From positions 1-64,000 of the forward strand of contig NZ_FNQZ01000006.1 of assembly GCF_900107545.1 (NCBI RefSeq): a DNA stretch of 64,000 nucleotides, given 5' to 3'. Below the pieces are notes generated by a model that was not told where the DNA came from, did no database searches, and saw only the letters and a program-made list of their open reading frames with translations. This DNA is from Pseudobutyrivibrio sp. ACV-2. Lineage in GTDB: Bacteria > Bacillota > Clostridia > Lachnospirales > Lachnospiraceae. The translations under genes were made by a program, and so were the position numbers. This document shows, one piece after another, positions 45,033-53,102 of the stretch (positions are counted from its first letter, which is position 1; each line of letters opens with the position of its first letter).

Positions 45033-46385
45033 ATGGGAATGTATTTAAATCCAGGAAAACAACGCTTCCAAATAGCAATTAATTCTGAAATATATGTAGA
45101 CAAAACAGGCTTGATAAATCATTTGAATTCTGTAATAAATACTAATCAACGTTATGTTAGTGTTTCTAGACCCCGTAGATTTGGTAAGACTATGGCTGCT
45201 GATATGATATGTGCATATTATGATAGGACAGCAGATAGTAGAGAAATTTTTGAAAATAGAAAAATAGCCACAAATAGTGATGAGTGTGTTTCACCATGGG
45301 ACATAAATTTGAATAAATATGATACGATTCGTTTAGTTATGACAGATTTCATTAAAACTGATGTGGATGTAAAAGAATCCTTAAAGCGTCTATCTAGGAG
45401 AATCTTAGATGAATTACATCAGGAATATCCAAGTGTTACTTATGAGGAAGATGATTTTTCATTTAGCTTTGAAAAATTTTATGCTGAATCGAAAAGACAA
45501 TATGTAATAATTATTGACGAATGGGATGCAATTTTTAGAATACGATTAGATGATAAAGTTGGACAAAAGCAATATCTTGATTTTTTAAGAGATTGGCTTA
45601 AAGATAAAGAATTTGTAGCTTTAGCATACATGACAGGTATTTTACCTATAAAAAAATATGGTGAGCATTCTGCATTAAATATGTTTGATGAGTATTCTAT
45701 GACACAGCCTATGCAATTGGCTGAATATACAGGGTTCACAAAATCTGAAGTGGAGAAGTTATGTGAAGTCTATAATATGGATTATTCAGAAATAGAAAGC
45801 TGGTATGATGGATATAAAGTTAGCGATAATGTTCCAGTAAGCAAGAGACAGCTATATCGTGAAGGAAAATACGAGGGGCATATCATTGATATATATAGTC
45901 CACTGTCGGTAGTAAATGCAGTCTCAAGTGGCCTCATAAAAAACTATTGGAATAAAACAGAATCTTACGAGGCATTGGCTGAATACATTAGAAGAGATTA
46001 TGATGGATTAAAGGAAGATGTAACCTTATTAATGAACGGTGGTAGTGTGAAAATTAATACATCCTCTTACCAAAATGATATGACTACATTCAATAGTAAA
46101 GATGATATTCTATCTTTACTGATTCATCTTGGTTATTTGGGATTTGATGATAATACAAATGAAGTATACATCCCAAATGAAGAGGTAATGGATGTATTTA
46201 AAGTGTCAACTCAGAATAAAGAATGGGTTGGATATTTTAAGGCCTTTGAGAAGTCAGAAGAACTATTGAAATATACATGGGTGTGTGATGAAAATAAAGT
46301 AGCAGACTTGTTAGAGGAGTTCCATAATAAGGCAAGTAATAAGCCTGATTTTAAACGCCACAGCTGCATTATTGAAAAGGCATAG
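45033..46385 (+). CDS. AAA-ATPase-like (DUF1703-type) protein, probably C-terminally shortened
   Basis: A 450-residue member of the AAA-ATPase-like/PD-(D/E)XK family common in Bacteroidetes and Clostridia. Features are YVDKTGLI, the Walker A-like SRPRRFGKTMAADM, YVIIIDEWDAIF and the middle FTKSEVEKLCEVY...WYDGY block. Relatives run to about 520-580 residues, with a C-terminal PDDEXK_9 nuclease domain. This one stops at HNKASNKPDF..., where that domain would begin. It is more AT-rich than its neighbours and lies between two promoter-like repeats, so recent acquisition is likely. A function in defence or mobile DNA is suspected for the family but not shown. Confidence 0.75.
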   Translation: MGMYLNPGKQRFQIAINSEIYVDKTGLINHLNSVINTNQRYVSVSRPRRFGKTMAADMICAYYDRTADSREIFENRKIATNSDECVSPWDINLNKYDTIRLVMTDFIKTDVDVKESLKRLSRRILDELHQEYPSVTYEEDDFSFSFEKFYAESKRQYVIIIDEWDAIFRIRLDDKVGQKQYLDFLRDWLKDKEFVALAYMTGILPIKKYGEHSALNMFDEYSMTQPMQLAEYTGFTKSEVEKLCEVYNMDYSEIESWYDGYKVSDNVPVSKRQLYREGKYEGHIIDIYSPLSVVNAVSSGLIKNYWNKTESYEALAEYIRRDYDGLKEDVTLLMNGGSVKINTSSYQNDMTTFNSKDDILSLLIHLGYLGFDDNTNEVYIPNEEVMDVFKVSTQNKEWVGYFKAFEKSEELLKYTWVCDENKVADLLEEFHNKASNKPDFKRHSCIIEKA

Positions 46386-46410
46386 CAGAGGTAAGATAAT
46401 ACATGGGATA

Positions 46411-46460
46411 AAAAGGATTCAGCCACTATTCAAATTGGATAGCCACTGAATCCTTTTTCA
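46411..46460. terminator. Terminator after the AAA-ATPase gene
   Basis: AAAAGGATTCAG (46411-46422) pairs with CTGAATCCTTTT (46446-46457); inner CTAT/ATAG pairs extend the stem. T residues follow. Confidence 0.75.
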
Positions 46461-46494
46461 TATATCGGGAAAAGCTGGGGCAATTTGTGTGGTT

Positions 46495-46525
46495 TAGACA
46501 TTTTTTATAAATAATATGGTAAAAT
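46495..46525 (+). promoter_or_regulatory. Promoter-like direct repeat 2 (before the tocopherol-cyclase-like gene)
   Basis: TAGACA (46495-46500), 19 nt, extended -10 TGGTAAAAT. It is nearly identical to the repeat at 44969-44999, about 1.5 kb upstream. Confidence 0.65.
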
Positions 46526-46566
46526 ATACTATGCATAATAATGTTTGAGAAAATGGGGATGAAATA

Positions 46567-47826
46567 ATGGTTAAAGAGAAACTTAGTCAAATCGGGGAGA
46601 CGGTTCTTGAAAAAATCGATGGGCTTGATGTTAAGGATAAGCTTATCGAGCATAGTTTTAACCATTCGGATATCACTAGAAATGATTTTATGCTGAAGGG
46701 AGCTCTTGCCAGCGAAGGCTATGACTGGTGGTGGCACAGTTTTACTGGTCATAACAAAAAGACGGGCGAGGAAAAGGCTTTCTTTATCGAGTTTTTCACA
46801 ATAAACCCAGAACTAGGTGGCGATGAGCCAGTGTTTGGCCAGATGCCAGAGAATAAGGCAGCAGGCGTGAAGCCATCCTACATGATGGTAAAAGTAGGCT
46901 GCTGGGGCGAGGGAGCAAAACAGATGCATCGCTTCTTTGGCTGGAACAAGGTCAACATCAAGGAGGATGTACCATTTCTCATAAGTGCAGACGATTGTTT
47001 CTGCTCTGAGACTCGAACCCTTGGTAGGGTAGAGGTTACAGAGGAAGATGCCAAGAACCATCCAGAGTGGATGTGCCAGGCAGGCAAGATGGTTTGGGAT
47101 TTACATATGGAAAAGCAAATTGCTTTCAATGTGGGCTACGGCGCAGGCTGGGCGTCACGTGAAATAGAGGCATTTGAAATGTTCTGGCATGCAGAAGGCA
47201 TGAAGACATTATTTGCAGGTTCAGTTATACTAGACGGTGTTGAATACGAAGTCAGCCCAGATAGCTGTTACGGGTATGCAGACAAAAACTGGGGTAAGGA
47301 CTTCACATCTCCATGGGTGTGGCTTGCAAGCTCACATCTTAAGAGTAAGGTATCAGGAAAGTGGCTGGAAAACAGTGCTTTTGATATCGGTGGCGGCCGT
47401 CCAAAGGTACGCACAGGTCATAGCTTTGATGATGTTATCCTTGGCGCCTTCTGGTATGAAGGCCAGCCTTACGAGTTCAATTTTTCACATTTTTGGACTC
47501 TTACCAAGACAGATTTTAATTGCAGCACTGAGGGCGATGAAGTGGTTTGGAAAATCACTCAAGAGACACCTCTTGCAAAGCTTGAAGCCAAAATCATCTG
47601 TCAAAAGAAGGATATGCTACTCATTAATTATGAGGCACCAAATGGTGAAAAGCGCCACAATAATCTTTGGAATGGTGGCAACGGCGTAGGCGAGATAAAG
47701 CTATACAAAAAAATCCTCAAGACCAAGGACACAGTCGACAATAAAAAGGCTGAATGGAAATGGGAGCTTGTGGACGATATGGAAGCGTATAACATCGGAT
47801 GCGAATTCGGTGAATATGATAAGTAA
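46567..47826 (+). CDS. Tocopherol-cyclase-like family protein
   Basis: A 419-residue soluble protein without signal peptide. Recognisable family blocks are GYDWWWHSFTGHNKKTGEEKAFFIEFF near the N-terminus and GYADKNWGKDFTSPWVWLASS in the middle, which match the tocopherol cyclase-like (lipocalin-type) family. An anaerobe does not make tocopherol, so the real substrate is unknown, perhaps a lipid or prenyl compound. The start follows GGGGATGAAATA. PepD follows, starting 22 nt after its stop. Confidence 0.7.
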   Translation: MVKEKLSQIGETVLEKIDGLDVKDKLIEHSFNHSDITRNDFMLKGALASEGYDWWWHSFTGHNKKTGEEKAFFIEFFTINPELGGDEPVFGQMPENKAAGVKPSYMMVKVGCWGEGAKQMHRFFGWNKVNIKEDVPFLISADDCFCSETRTLGRVEVTEEDAKNHPEWMCQAGKMVWDLHMEKQIAFNVGYGAGWASREIEAFEMFWHAEGMKTLFAGSVILDGVEYEVSPDSCYGYADKNWGKDFTSPWVWLASSHLKSKVSGKWLENSAFDIGGGRPKVRTGHSFDDVILGAFWYEGQPYEFNFSHFWTLTKTDFNCSTEGDEVVWKITQETPLAKLEAKIICQKKDMLLINYEAPNGEKRHNNLWNGGNGVGEIKLYKKILKTKDTVDNKKAEWKWELVDDMEAYNIGCEFGEYDK

Positions 47827-47848
47827 TAATAGATTGGAGAATAACAAA

Positions 47849-49285
47849 ATGGCAGTTTTAACAGGTTTACAGCCAGAGAGAGTATTTCATTATTTTGAGG
47901 AGATCTGTAGCATCCCTCACCCAAGTTATCACGAAGAAAAGATTAGTGCATATCTTGTAGATTTTGCAAAGGCACATAATCTTGAATATTACACAGATGA
48001 CCTATACAACGTAATCATGATTAAGGAAGCATCAGAGGGCATGGAAAATGCAGCTCCTATCATCCTTCAGGGCCACATGGATATGGTTGCTGAGCAGGAT
48101 GATGACTGCACAAAGGATATGCTTAAAGAAGGCCTTGATCTTGAGGTTGTTGACGGATTTGTTACAGCAAAGGGTACAACACTCGGTGGTGATGATGGAA
48201 TCGCTGTTGCAATGTCACTTGCACTTTTAGAGGATGAAAGCCTTGTACATCCACGTTTAGAGGTTATCATCACTGTTTCTGAAGAAGTAGGTATGGAAGG
48301 TGCAGCAGGCATTGATGTTTCTATGCTCAAGGGACGCAAGCTTTTAAACCTTGACTCAGAGGAAGAAGGACATTTCCTTGCAGGATGTGCAGGTGGATGC
48401 CGTGTAAATGTCAATTTCCCAGTTAAAAAGGTGGCATTAAATGGACAGCTTGTTTCTATCGATGTAAAGAACTGTACAGGTGGTCACTCAGGTGCAGAAA
48501 TCGACAAGGGAAGGGCAAACGCTACATACGTTGCAAATCGCATTCTTGCAGCAGGCTTAGAGGCTGATGAAATCTGCATAGTAGATTTTGTTGGTGGAAC
48601 AAAGGACAATGCTATTCCACGTTCTACAAGCGCAAAGGTTATAGCAAATGATGATGTAGTTGAGGCTATGAAAGAAGAAGCAGCAGCTATCAAAAATGAA
48701 TATGCAATCACAGACCCTGATATGACTATCGAAATCAAGAGCCAGGGCGATACAGTTATAAATGGTGTAAATGCCTCTGAGACAGAGCGCTTTATCCAAC
48801 TTCTAACATGTATGCCAAATGGTGTTCAGACAATGAGCCATGATATCGAGGGACTCGTTGAGACATCACTTAATCTTGGTATCCTTAATGTGACAGATGA
48901 TGCAATTACATATGCTTGCTCACTTAGAAGCTCTGTAGATAGCGCAAAGACAGCGCTTATCCGCAAGGTTCTTATGGTGGCAAAGGCATTTGATTGCAAT
49001 TGCTCTATCCATGGAGATTACCCAGCATGGGAGTACAAGAGAGAGTCTGATTTCAGAGATGAAATGGTACAGATTTATACAGAAATGAATGGAGAGGCTC
49101 CAATCGTTGAGACAATCCATGCAGGTGTTGAGTGCGGTTTACTTGCAGCTAAGCTTCCAGGCTTGGATGCAGTTTCTATTGGACCTGAGATGTATGATAT
49201 CCATACACCACAGGAGAGACTTGGTATTGAGTCTACTGAGAGGGTATACAATTTTGTAAGAAAAGTTATTGAGTCTTGCAAATAA
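47849..49285 (+). CDS. pepD: Aminoacyl-histidine dipeptidase (PepD), M20 family
   Basis: A 478-residue di-zinc peptidase. Metal and catalytic motifs are GHMDMVAEQ, GTTLGGDDGIAVAM, VSEEVGMEGAAGID, LNLDSEEEG and the terminal HAGVECGLLAAKLPG. It hydrolyses dipeptides such as Xaa-His in the cytosol. The frame opens at 47768 inside the previous gene. The ATG at 47849 follows TTGGAGAATAAC and starts the conserved GLQPERVFHYFEEICSIPHPS. Confidence 0.92.
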   Translation: MAVLTGLQPERVFHYFEEICSIPHPSYHEEKISAYLVDFAKAHNLEYYTDDLYNVIMIKEASEGMENAAPIILQGHMDMVAEQDDDCTKDMLKEGLDLEVVDGFVTAKGTTLGGDDGIAVAMSLALLEDESLVHPRLEVIITVSEEVGMEGAAGIDVSMLKGRKLLNLDSEEEGHFLAGCAGGCRVNVNFPVKKVALNGQLVSIDVKNCTGGHSGAEIDKGRANATYVANRILAAGLEADEICIVDFVGGTKDNAIPRSTSAKVIANDDVVEAMKEEAAAIKNEYAITDPDMTIEIKSQGDTVINGVNASETERFIQLLTCMPNGVQTMSHDIEGLVETSLNLGILNVTDDAITYACSLRSSVDSAKTALIRKVLMVAKAFDCNCSIHGDYPAWEYKRESDFRDEMVQIYTEMNGEAPIVETIHAGVECGLLAAKLPGLDAVSIGPEMYDIHTPQERLGIESTERVYNFVRKVIESCK

Positions 49286-49326
49286 ATTAATCCATATATA
49301 ATCCATATAAAGGAGGGGCAGGTTTT

Positions 49327-50400
49327 ATGATGAGAATCGGTATGCTTACTAGTGGTGGAGATTGTCAGGCGCTTAATGCTGCGATGCGTGGTGTTGTAAA
49401 GGGATTGGCGGCAAATGTGGACAATCTTGAGGTATATGGCTATTTTAATGGCTATAAGGGCCTGATTTACGGCGATTACAGATTGCTCACCAGTCAGGAT
49501 TTCTCGGGTATTCTCACACGAGGTGGTACCATTTTAGGTTCCAGCCGTCAGCCATTCAAGCTCATGCGTGAGCCTGACGAAAATGGTCTTGATAAAGTGG
49601 AGGCCATGAAATCCAACTACTACAAGCTGAACCTTAACTGCCTGGTTATTTTAGGTGGTAATGGCACACAGAAGACAGCAAACCTCCTTCGCGAAGAGGG
49701 GCTCAACATAATTCACCTGCCAAAGACTATAGATAACGATATTTATGGCACAGATTTGACCTTTGGTTTCCAGAGTGCCATTGATATCGCTGCAAACACC
49801 ATAGATTGTATCCATACCACAGCTTCATCTCATAGCCGCGTGTTCATCGTAGAGGTTATGGGACACAAGGTTGGATGGCTTACACTTTATGCAGGTGTTG
49901 CTTCTGGTGCAGACATCATTCTGCTTCCAGAAATTCCATACGACATTAAAAAAGTCATCAAGGCCATCAATAAGCGTGCCGAAGAGGGTAAGGGCTTTAC
50001 CATCCTTGCAGTAGCCGAAGGTGCTATTTCAAAAGAGGATGCAAAGCTTACCAAAAAGGAATACAAAAAGAAATTGGAAGAGTCCAAATATCCTTCTGTA
50101 TCCTATGAAATTGCGGACCGCATCCAAAAAGAGACAGGAATTGAGGTCCGTGTTACTGTTCCAGGACATATGCAGCGAGGCGGAAGCCCTGATCCATTTG
50201 ACAGAGTTCTTTGCACTCGCCTTGGTTCGGCAGCAGCACAGGCTATCATTGATGGCGATTTTGGAAATATGATTGCCATGGTAAATGGCAAAACAAAGAG
50301 AATTCCACTTGAAGAAGTGGCTGGCAAGCTAAAGACCGTAGAGCCTGATTGCCAGATGATAGAAGAAGCTAAACGCATCGGCATTAGCTTCGGAGATTAA
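49327..50400 (+). CDS. pfkA: 6-phosphofructokinase
   Basis: A 357-residue PFK with GMLTSGGDCQALNAAMRG, LGGNGTQKTA, HLPKTIDNDIYGTDLTFGF and VPGHMQRGGSPDPFD. The Gly after GGN matches the ATP-type position (Gly104 in E. coli), while PKTIDND has the Lys found in PPi-dependent and mixed-group enzymes. The phosphoryl donor is therefore not certain; a group III ATP enzyme is the best guess. It phosphorylates fructose 6-phosphate in glycolysis. RBS: AAAGGAGGGG. Confidence 0.9.
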   Translation: MMRIGMLTSGGDCQALNAAMRGVVKGLAANVDNLEVYGYFNGYKGLIYGDYRLLTSQDFSGILTRGGTILGSSRQPFKLMREPDENGLDKVEAMKSNYYKLNLNCLVILGGNGTQKTANLLREEGLNIIHLPKTIDNDIYGTDLTFGFQSAIDIAANTIDCIHTTASSHSRVFIVEVMGHKVGWLTLYAGVASGADIILLPEIPYDIKKVIKAINKRAEEGKGFTILAVAEGAISKEDAKLTKKEYKKKLEESKYPSVSYEIADRIQKETGIEVRVTVPGHMQRGGSPDPFDRVLCTRLGSAAAQAIIDGDFGNMIAMVNGKTKRIPLEEVAGKLKTVEPDCQMIEEAKRIGISFGD

Positions 50401-50426
50401 ATTAGATTTAAGGGTAGGTAATTGTT

Positions 50427-52022
50427 ATGTCCTATATGGCGTTGTACAGAAAGTTCAGACCGCAAGTCTTCAGCGATGTTAAGGGTCAGGATCATATTGT
50501 AACCACATTGCAAAATCAAATTAAAACAAACCGTATAGGGCATGCGTACCTATTTACAGGTACAAGAGGTACAGGTAAAACAACAGTAGCCAAAATATTG
50601 GCACGTACCATCAACTGTTCCAATCCAAAGGAAGACGGCAGCCCATGTATGGAGTGCGAAAGCTGTAAAGCCATTTCAGCTGACAATTCCATGGATGTTC
50701 GTGAAATCGATGCTGCTTCAAACAATGGTGTAGACAGCATCAGACAGATTGTTGAAGAGGTAAAATATACTCCTCAGGTGGGTAAATACAAGGTTTACAT
50801 CATCGATGAGGTTCATATGCTTTCTATAGGAGCCTTCAATGCACTGCTCAAGACCTTGGAGGAGCCACCTTCATACGTGGTATTTATTTTAGCCACCACC
50901 GAGGTGCACAAGATTCCAATCACTATCCTGAGCCGCTGCCAGAGGTATGATTTCCATCGTATTTCCATTGATACTATTGCAGCCCGCCTGCAGGAGCTGA
51001 TGGATAAGGAACAGGTTCAGGTGGAGGACAAGGCCATCCGATATATCGCAAAGGCCGCAGATGGCTCAATGCGTGATGGACTAAGTTTACTTGATCAGTG
51101 TATTGCATTTTATATCAATCAGCCCCTGACCTATGACAATGTTTTAAAGGTACTTGGAGCTATTGATACAGAGATTTTCTCACGACTTCTTCGCTTCATT
51201 ATCAATGGACAGGTGACAGAGTGCATCGGCATCATTGAGGAAATAATGACTCAGGGTCGTGACTTGAACCAGTTTGTCAACGATTTTACCTGGTACTTGC
51301 GTAACCTGATGCTTATCAAAAGTTCAGATGATATGGAGGATGTGCTTGAAATGTCCTCTGATAATATAGCTCTTTTAAAGGAAGAGGCTAAACTTGTTGA
51401 CACAGAGGTGTTAATGAGATACATTCAGGTACTGTCAGCACTTTCTAACGATATTAAATACGCAAGCCAAAAGCGCGTACTTATTGAGATTGCCATCATA
51501 AAGCTGTGCAAACCACAGATGGAGGCAGATATATCGGCTCTCAACAATCGAATCGCAAATCTTGAGAAAAAGGTTGAAGAGGGTGTGCCTGTAGTAATGG
51601 CTGCACCTGCTTCAGGAAGTGCACCAGTGGCCAGCGCGGAGCCGCTAAAAAAGGAGCCGTTGCCTGCGGCTATTCCTGATGAGGTAAAGCAGGTGGCGCA
51701 GAAATGGGACAGTGTCCTCGGCAAACTACCAATCAACATAAAGATGTACGTGAAGGCAGTAAATACTGTCACAGTTAATGAGGCAGGCGAGCTGGTACTT
51801 GTATTTGATCAGCCGGAAGGTTCAGATCGACTAGCAGGAGATTTGGTAAATAGACCAGAAGTTATTGAGGAAATAAAAAGGGCTATTGAATCTTTGATTC
51901 AAAAAACAGTAGAAGTCAGAGTTGAGATTAATTCCAGCGGATTTAATTCACAAAATACCAAAACTGATGTTAGAGATTTCTTTGCAAGTCGTGGAATAGA
52001 AATAGAATCAGACGCAGATTAA
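50427..52022 (+). CDS. dnaX: DNA polymerase III subunit gamma/tau
   Basis: A 531-residue clamp-loader subunit: YRKFRPQVFSDVKGQDHI, Walker A FTGTRGTGKTTVAK, a zinc module C-x8-CMECESC, and IIDEVHMLSIGAFNALLKTLEEPP. The C-terminus is a tau-like extension (about 390-531) with an Ala/Pro-rich linker. It heads the dnaX-ybaB-recR cluster common in Firmicutes. Confidence 0.95.
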   Translation: MSYMALYRKFRPQVFSDVKGQDHIVTTLQNQIKTNRIGHAYLFTGTRGTGKTTVAKILARTINCSNPKEDGSPCMECESCKAISADNSMDVREIDAASNNGVDSIRQIVEEVKYTPQVGKYKVYIIDEVHMLSIGAFNALLKTLEEPPSYVVFILATTEVHKIPITILSRCQRYDFHRISIDTIAARLQELMDKEQVQVEDKAIRYIAKAADGSMRDGLSLLDQCIAFYINQPLTYDNVLKVLGAIDTEIFSRLLRFIINGQVTECIGIIEEIMTQGRDLNQFVNDFTWYLRNLMLIKSSDDMEDVLEMSSDNIALLKEEAKLVDTEVLMRYIQVLSALSNDIKYASQKRVLIEIAIIKLCKPQMEADISALNNRIANLEKKVEEGVPVVMAAPASGSAPVASAEPLKKEPLPAAIPDEVKQVAQKWDSVLGKLPINIKMYVKAVNTVTVNEAGELVLVFDQPEGSDRLAGDLVNRPEVIEEIKRAIESLIQKTVEVRVEINSSGFNSQNTKTDVRDFFASRGIEIESDAD

Positions 52023-52068
52023 CAATTTGCTGATATAGTTATAAGTTAAGAAAGAGAGGATTTATCAA

Positions 52069-52407
52069 ATGGGAAAAGGTAGAGGCGGATTTCCAGGTGG
52101 AGGAATGCCAGGTAATATGAGTCAGCTTATGAAGCAGGCTCAGCGCATGCAGCGTCAAATGGAGGAAGCTCAGGCAGAGCTTGAAGAAAAGGAAATCACA
52201 GGCACTGCAGGCGGTGGCGTTGTAGAGGTTACAGTTTCTGGTAAAAAGGAAATCACAAAGATTAAGATTGATCCAGAAGCAGTAGATCCAGAGGATGTTG
52301 AAATGCTTGAGGACCTTGTTATGGCTGCAGCCAACGAGGCACTTCGCAAGGTTGATGAAATCAGCCAGGCTAGCATGTCTAAATTTACAGGTGGATTAGG
52401 ATTATAA
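52069..52407 (+). CDS. YbaB/EbfC nucleoid-associated protein
   Basis: A 112-residue DNA-binding protein: Gly-rich start (GRGGFPGGGMPGN), MKQAQRMQRQMEEAQAELEE helix, VEVTVSGKKEITKIKIDPEA core. It lies between dnaX and recR, its usual place. RBS: AGAGAGGA. Confidence 0.93.
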   Translation: MGKGRGGFPGGGMPGNMSQLMKQAQRMQRQMEEAQAELEEKEITGTAGGGVVEVTVSGKKEITKIKIDPEAVDPEDVEMLEDLVMAAANEALRKVDEISQASMSKFTGGLGL

Positions 52408-52410
52408 TTA

Positions 52411-53010
52411 ATGGAATACTACAGCAAAGAGATTAGCAACTTAATAGCGGAGCTAAGCGATTTGCCTAGCATTGGAAGTAAGTCAGCCCAGCGGCTGGCT
52501 TTCCATATATTAGGCATGGATGAGCAAAAGGTTAACGATCTGGCAAATGCCATTGTTTCCGCCAGGAAAAACGTCCGTTACTGCAAGGAATGTTTCACCC
52601 TTACAGACGAAGAACTTTGTCCTATATGTGCAAACCCAAAGAGAAATAAAAACATCATCATGGTTGTCGAGGACACAAGAGATCTGGCAGCCTACGAAAA
52701 AACAGGTAAATTCGATGGAGTTTATCATGTGCTTCATGGCGCAATATCTCCAATGGCAGGAATAGGTCCAGGAGATATCAAACTAAAAGAACTTATGGTG
52801 AGATTGCAGCAAAACGATGTGCAGGAGGTCATAGTGGCCACCAATTCCTCACTTGAAGGAGAAACCACAGCGGCCTACATAAGCAAACTTATCAAGCCTA
52901 CAGGCATCAAGGTGAGCCGCATTGCATCCGGTGTACCGGTAGGTGGCAATCTTGAATATATTGATGAAGTAACATTACTTCGAGCCCTTGATGGCAGAAC
53001 AGAGTTGTAA
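52411..53010 (+). CDS. recR: Recombination protein RecR
   Basis: A 199-residue RecR: helix-hairpin-helix LPSIGSKSAQRLAFHIL, zinc finger with CKECFTLTDEELCPIC, Toprim domain (VVEDTRDLAAYEKTG...YHVLHGAISP) and the terminal VPVGGNLEYIDEVTL. It works with RecF/RecO in gap repair. It begins 3 nt after ybaB. Confidence 0.96.
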   Translation: MEYYSKEISNLIAELSDLPSIGSKSAQRLAFHILGMDEQKVNDLANAIVSARKNVRYCKECFTLTDEELCPICANPKRNKNIIMVVEDTRDLAAYEKTGKFDGVYHVLHGAISPMAGIGPGDIKLKELMVRLQQNDVQEVIVATNSSLEGETTAAYISKLIKPTGIKVSRIASGVPVGGNLEYIDEVTLLRALDGRTEL

Positions 53011-53014
53011 TAAT

Positions 53015-53050
53015 AGTCTCCTGGTTATAGGCCAGGGGACTTTATTTTTT
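53015..53050 (+). terminator. Terminator of the dnaX-ybaB-recR unit
   Basis: AGTCTCCTGG (53015-53024) pairs with CCAGGGGACT (53032-53041) with one G-U, followed by TTATTTTTT. Confidence 0.75.
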
Positions 53051-53102
53051 ATATTTCTATCCGACATATAATACGTAAAAGTAAATACCATGGAGGAACT
53101 AT

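Noticed and set aside
44969-46525. Complete transposon around the AAA-ATPase gene
   Set aside because: No transposase and no terminal inverted repeats were seen; only the promoter-like direct repeats are present, so I call it insertion-like.
46385-46567. Continuation of the AAA-ATPase-like gene in another frame (frameshift)
   Set aside because: I translated the bases after the stop and found no match to a PDDEXK domain; the terminator begins 26 nt after the stop.
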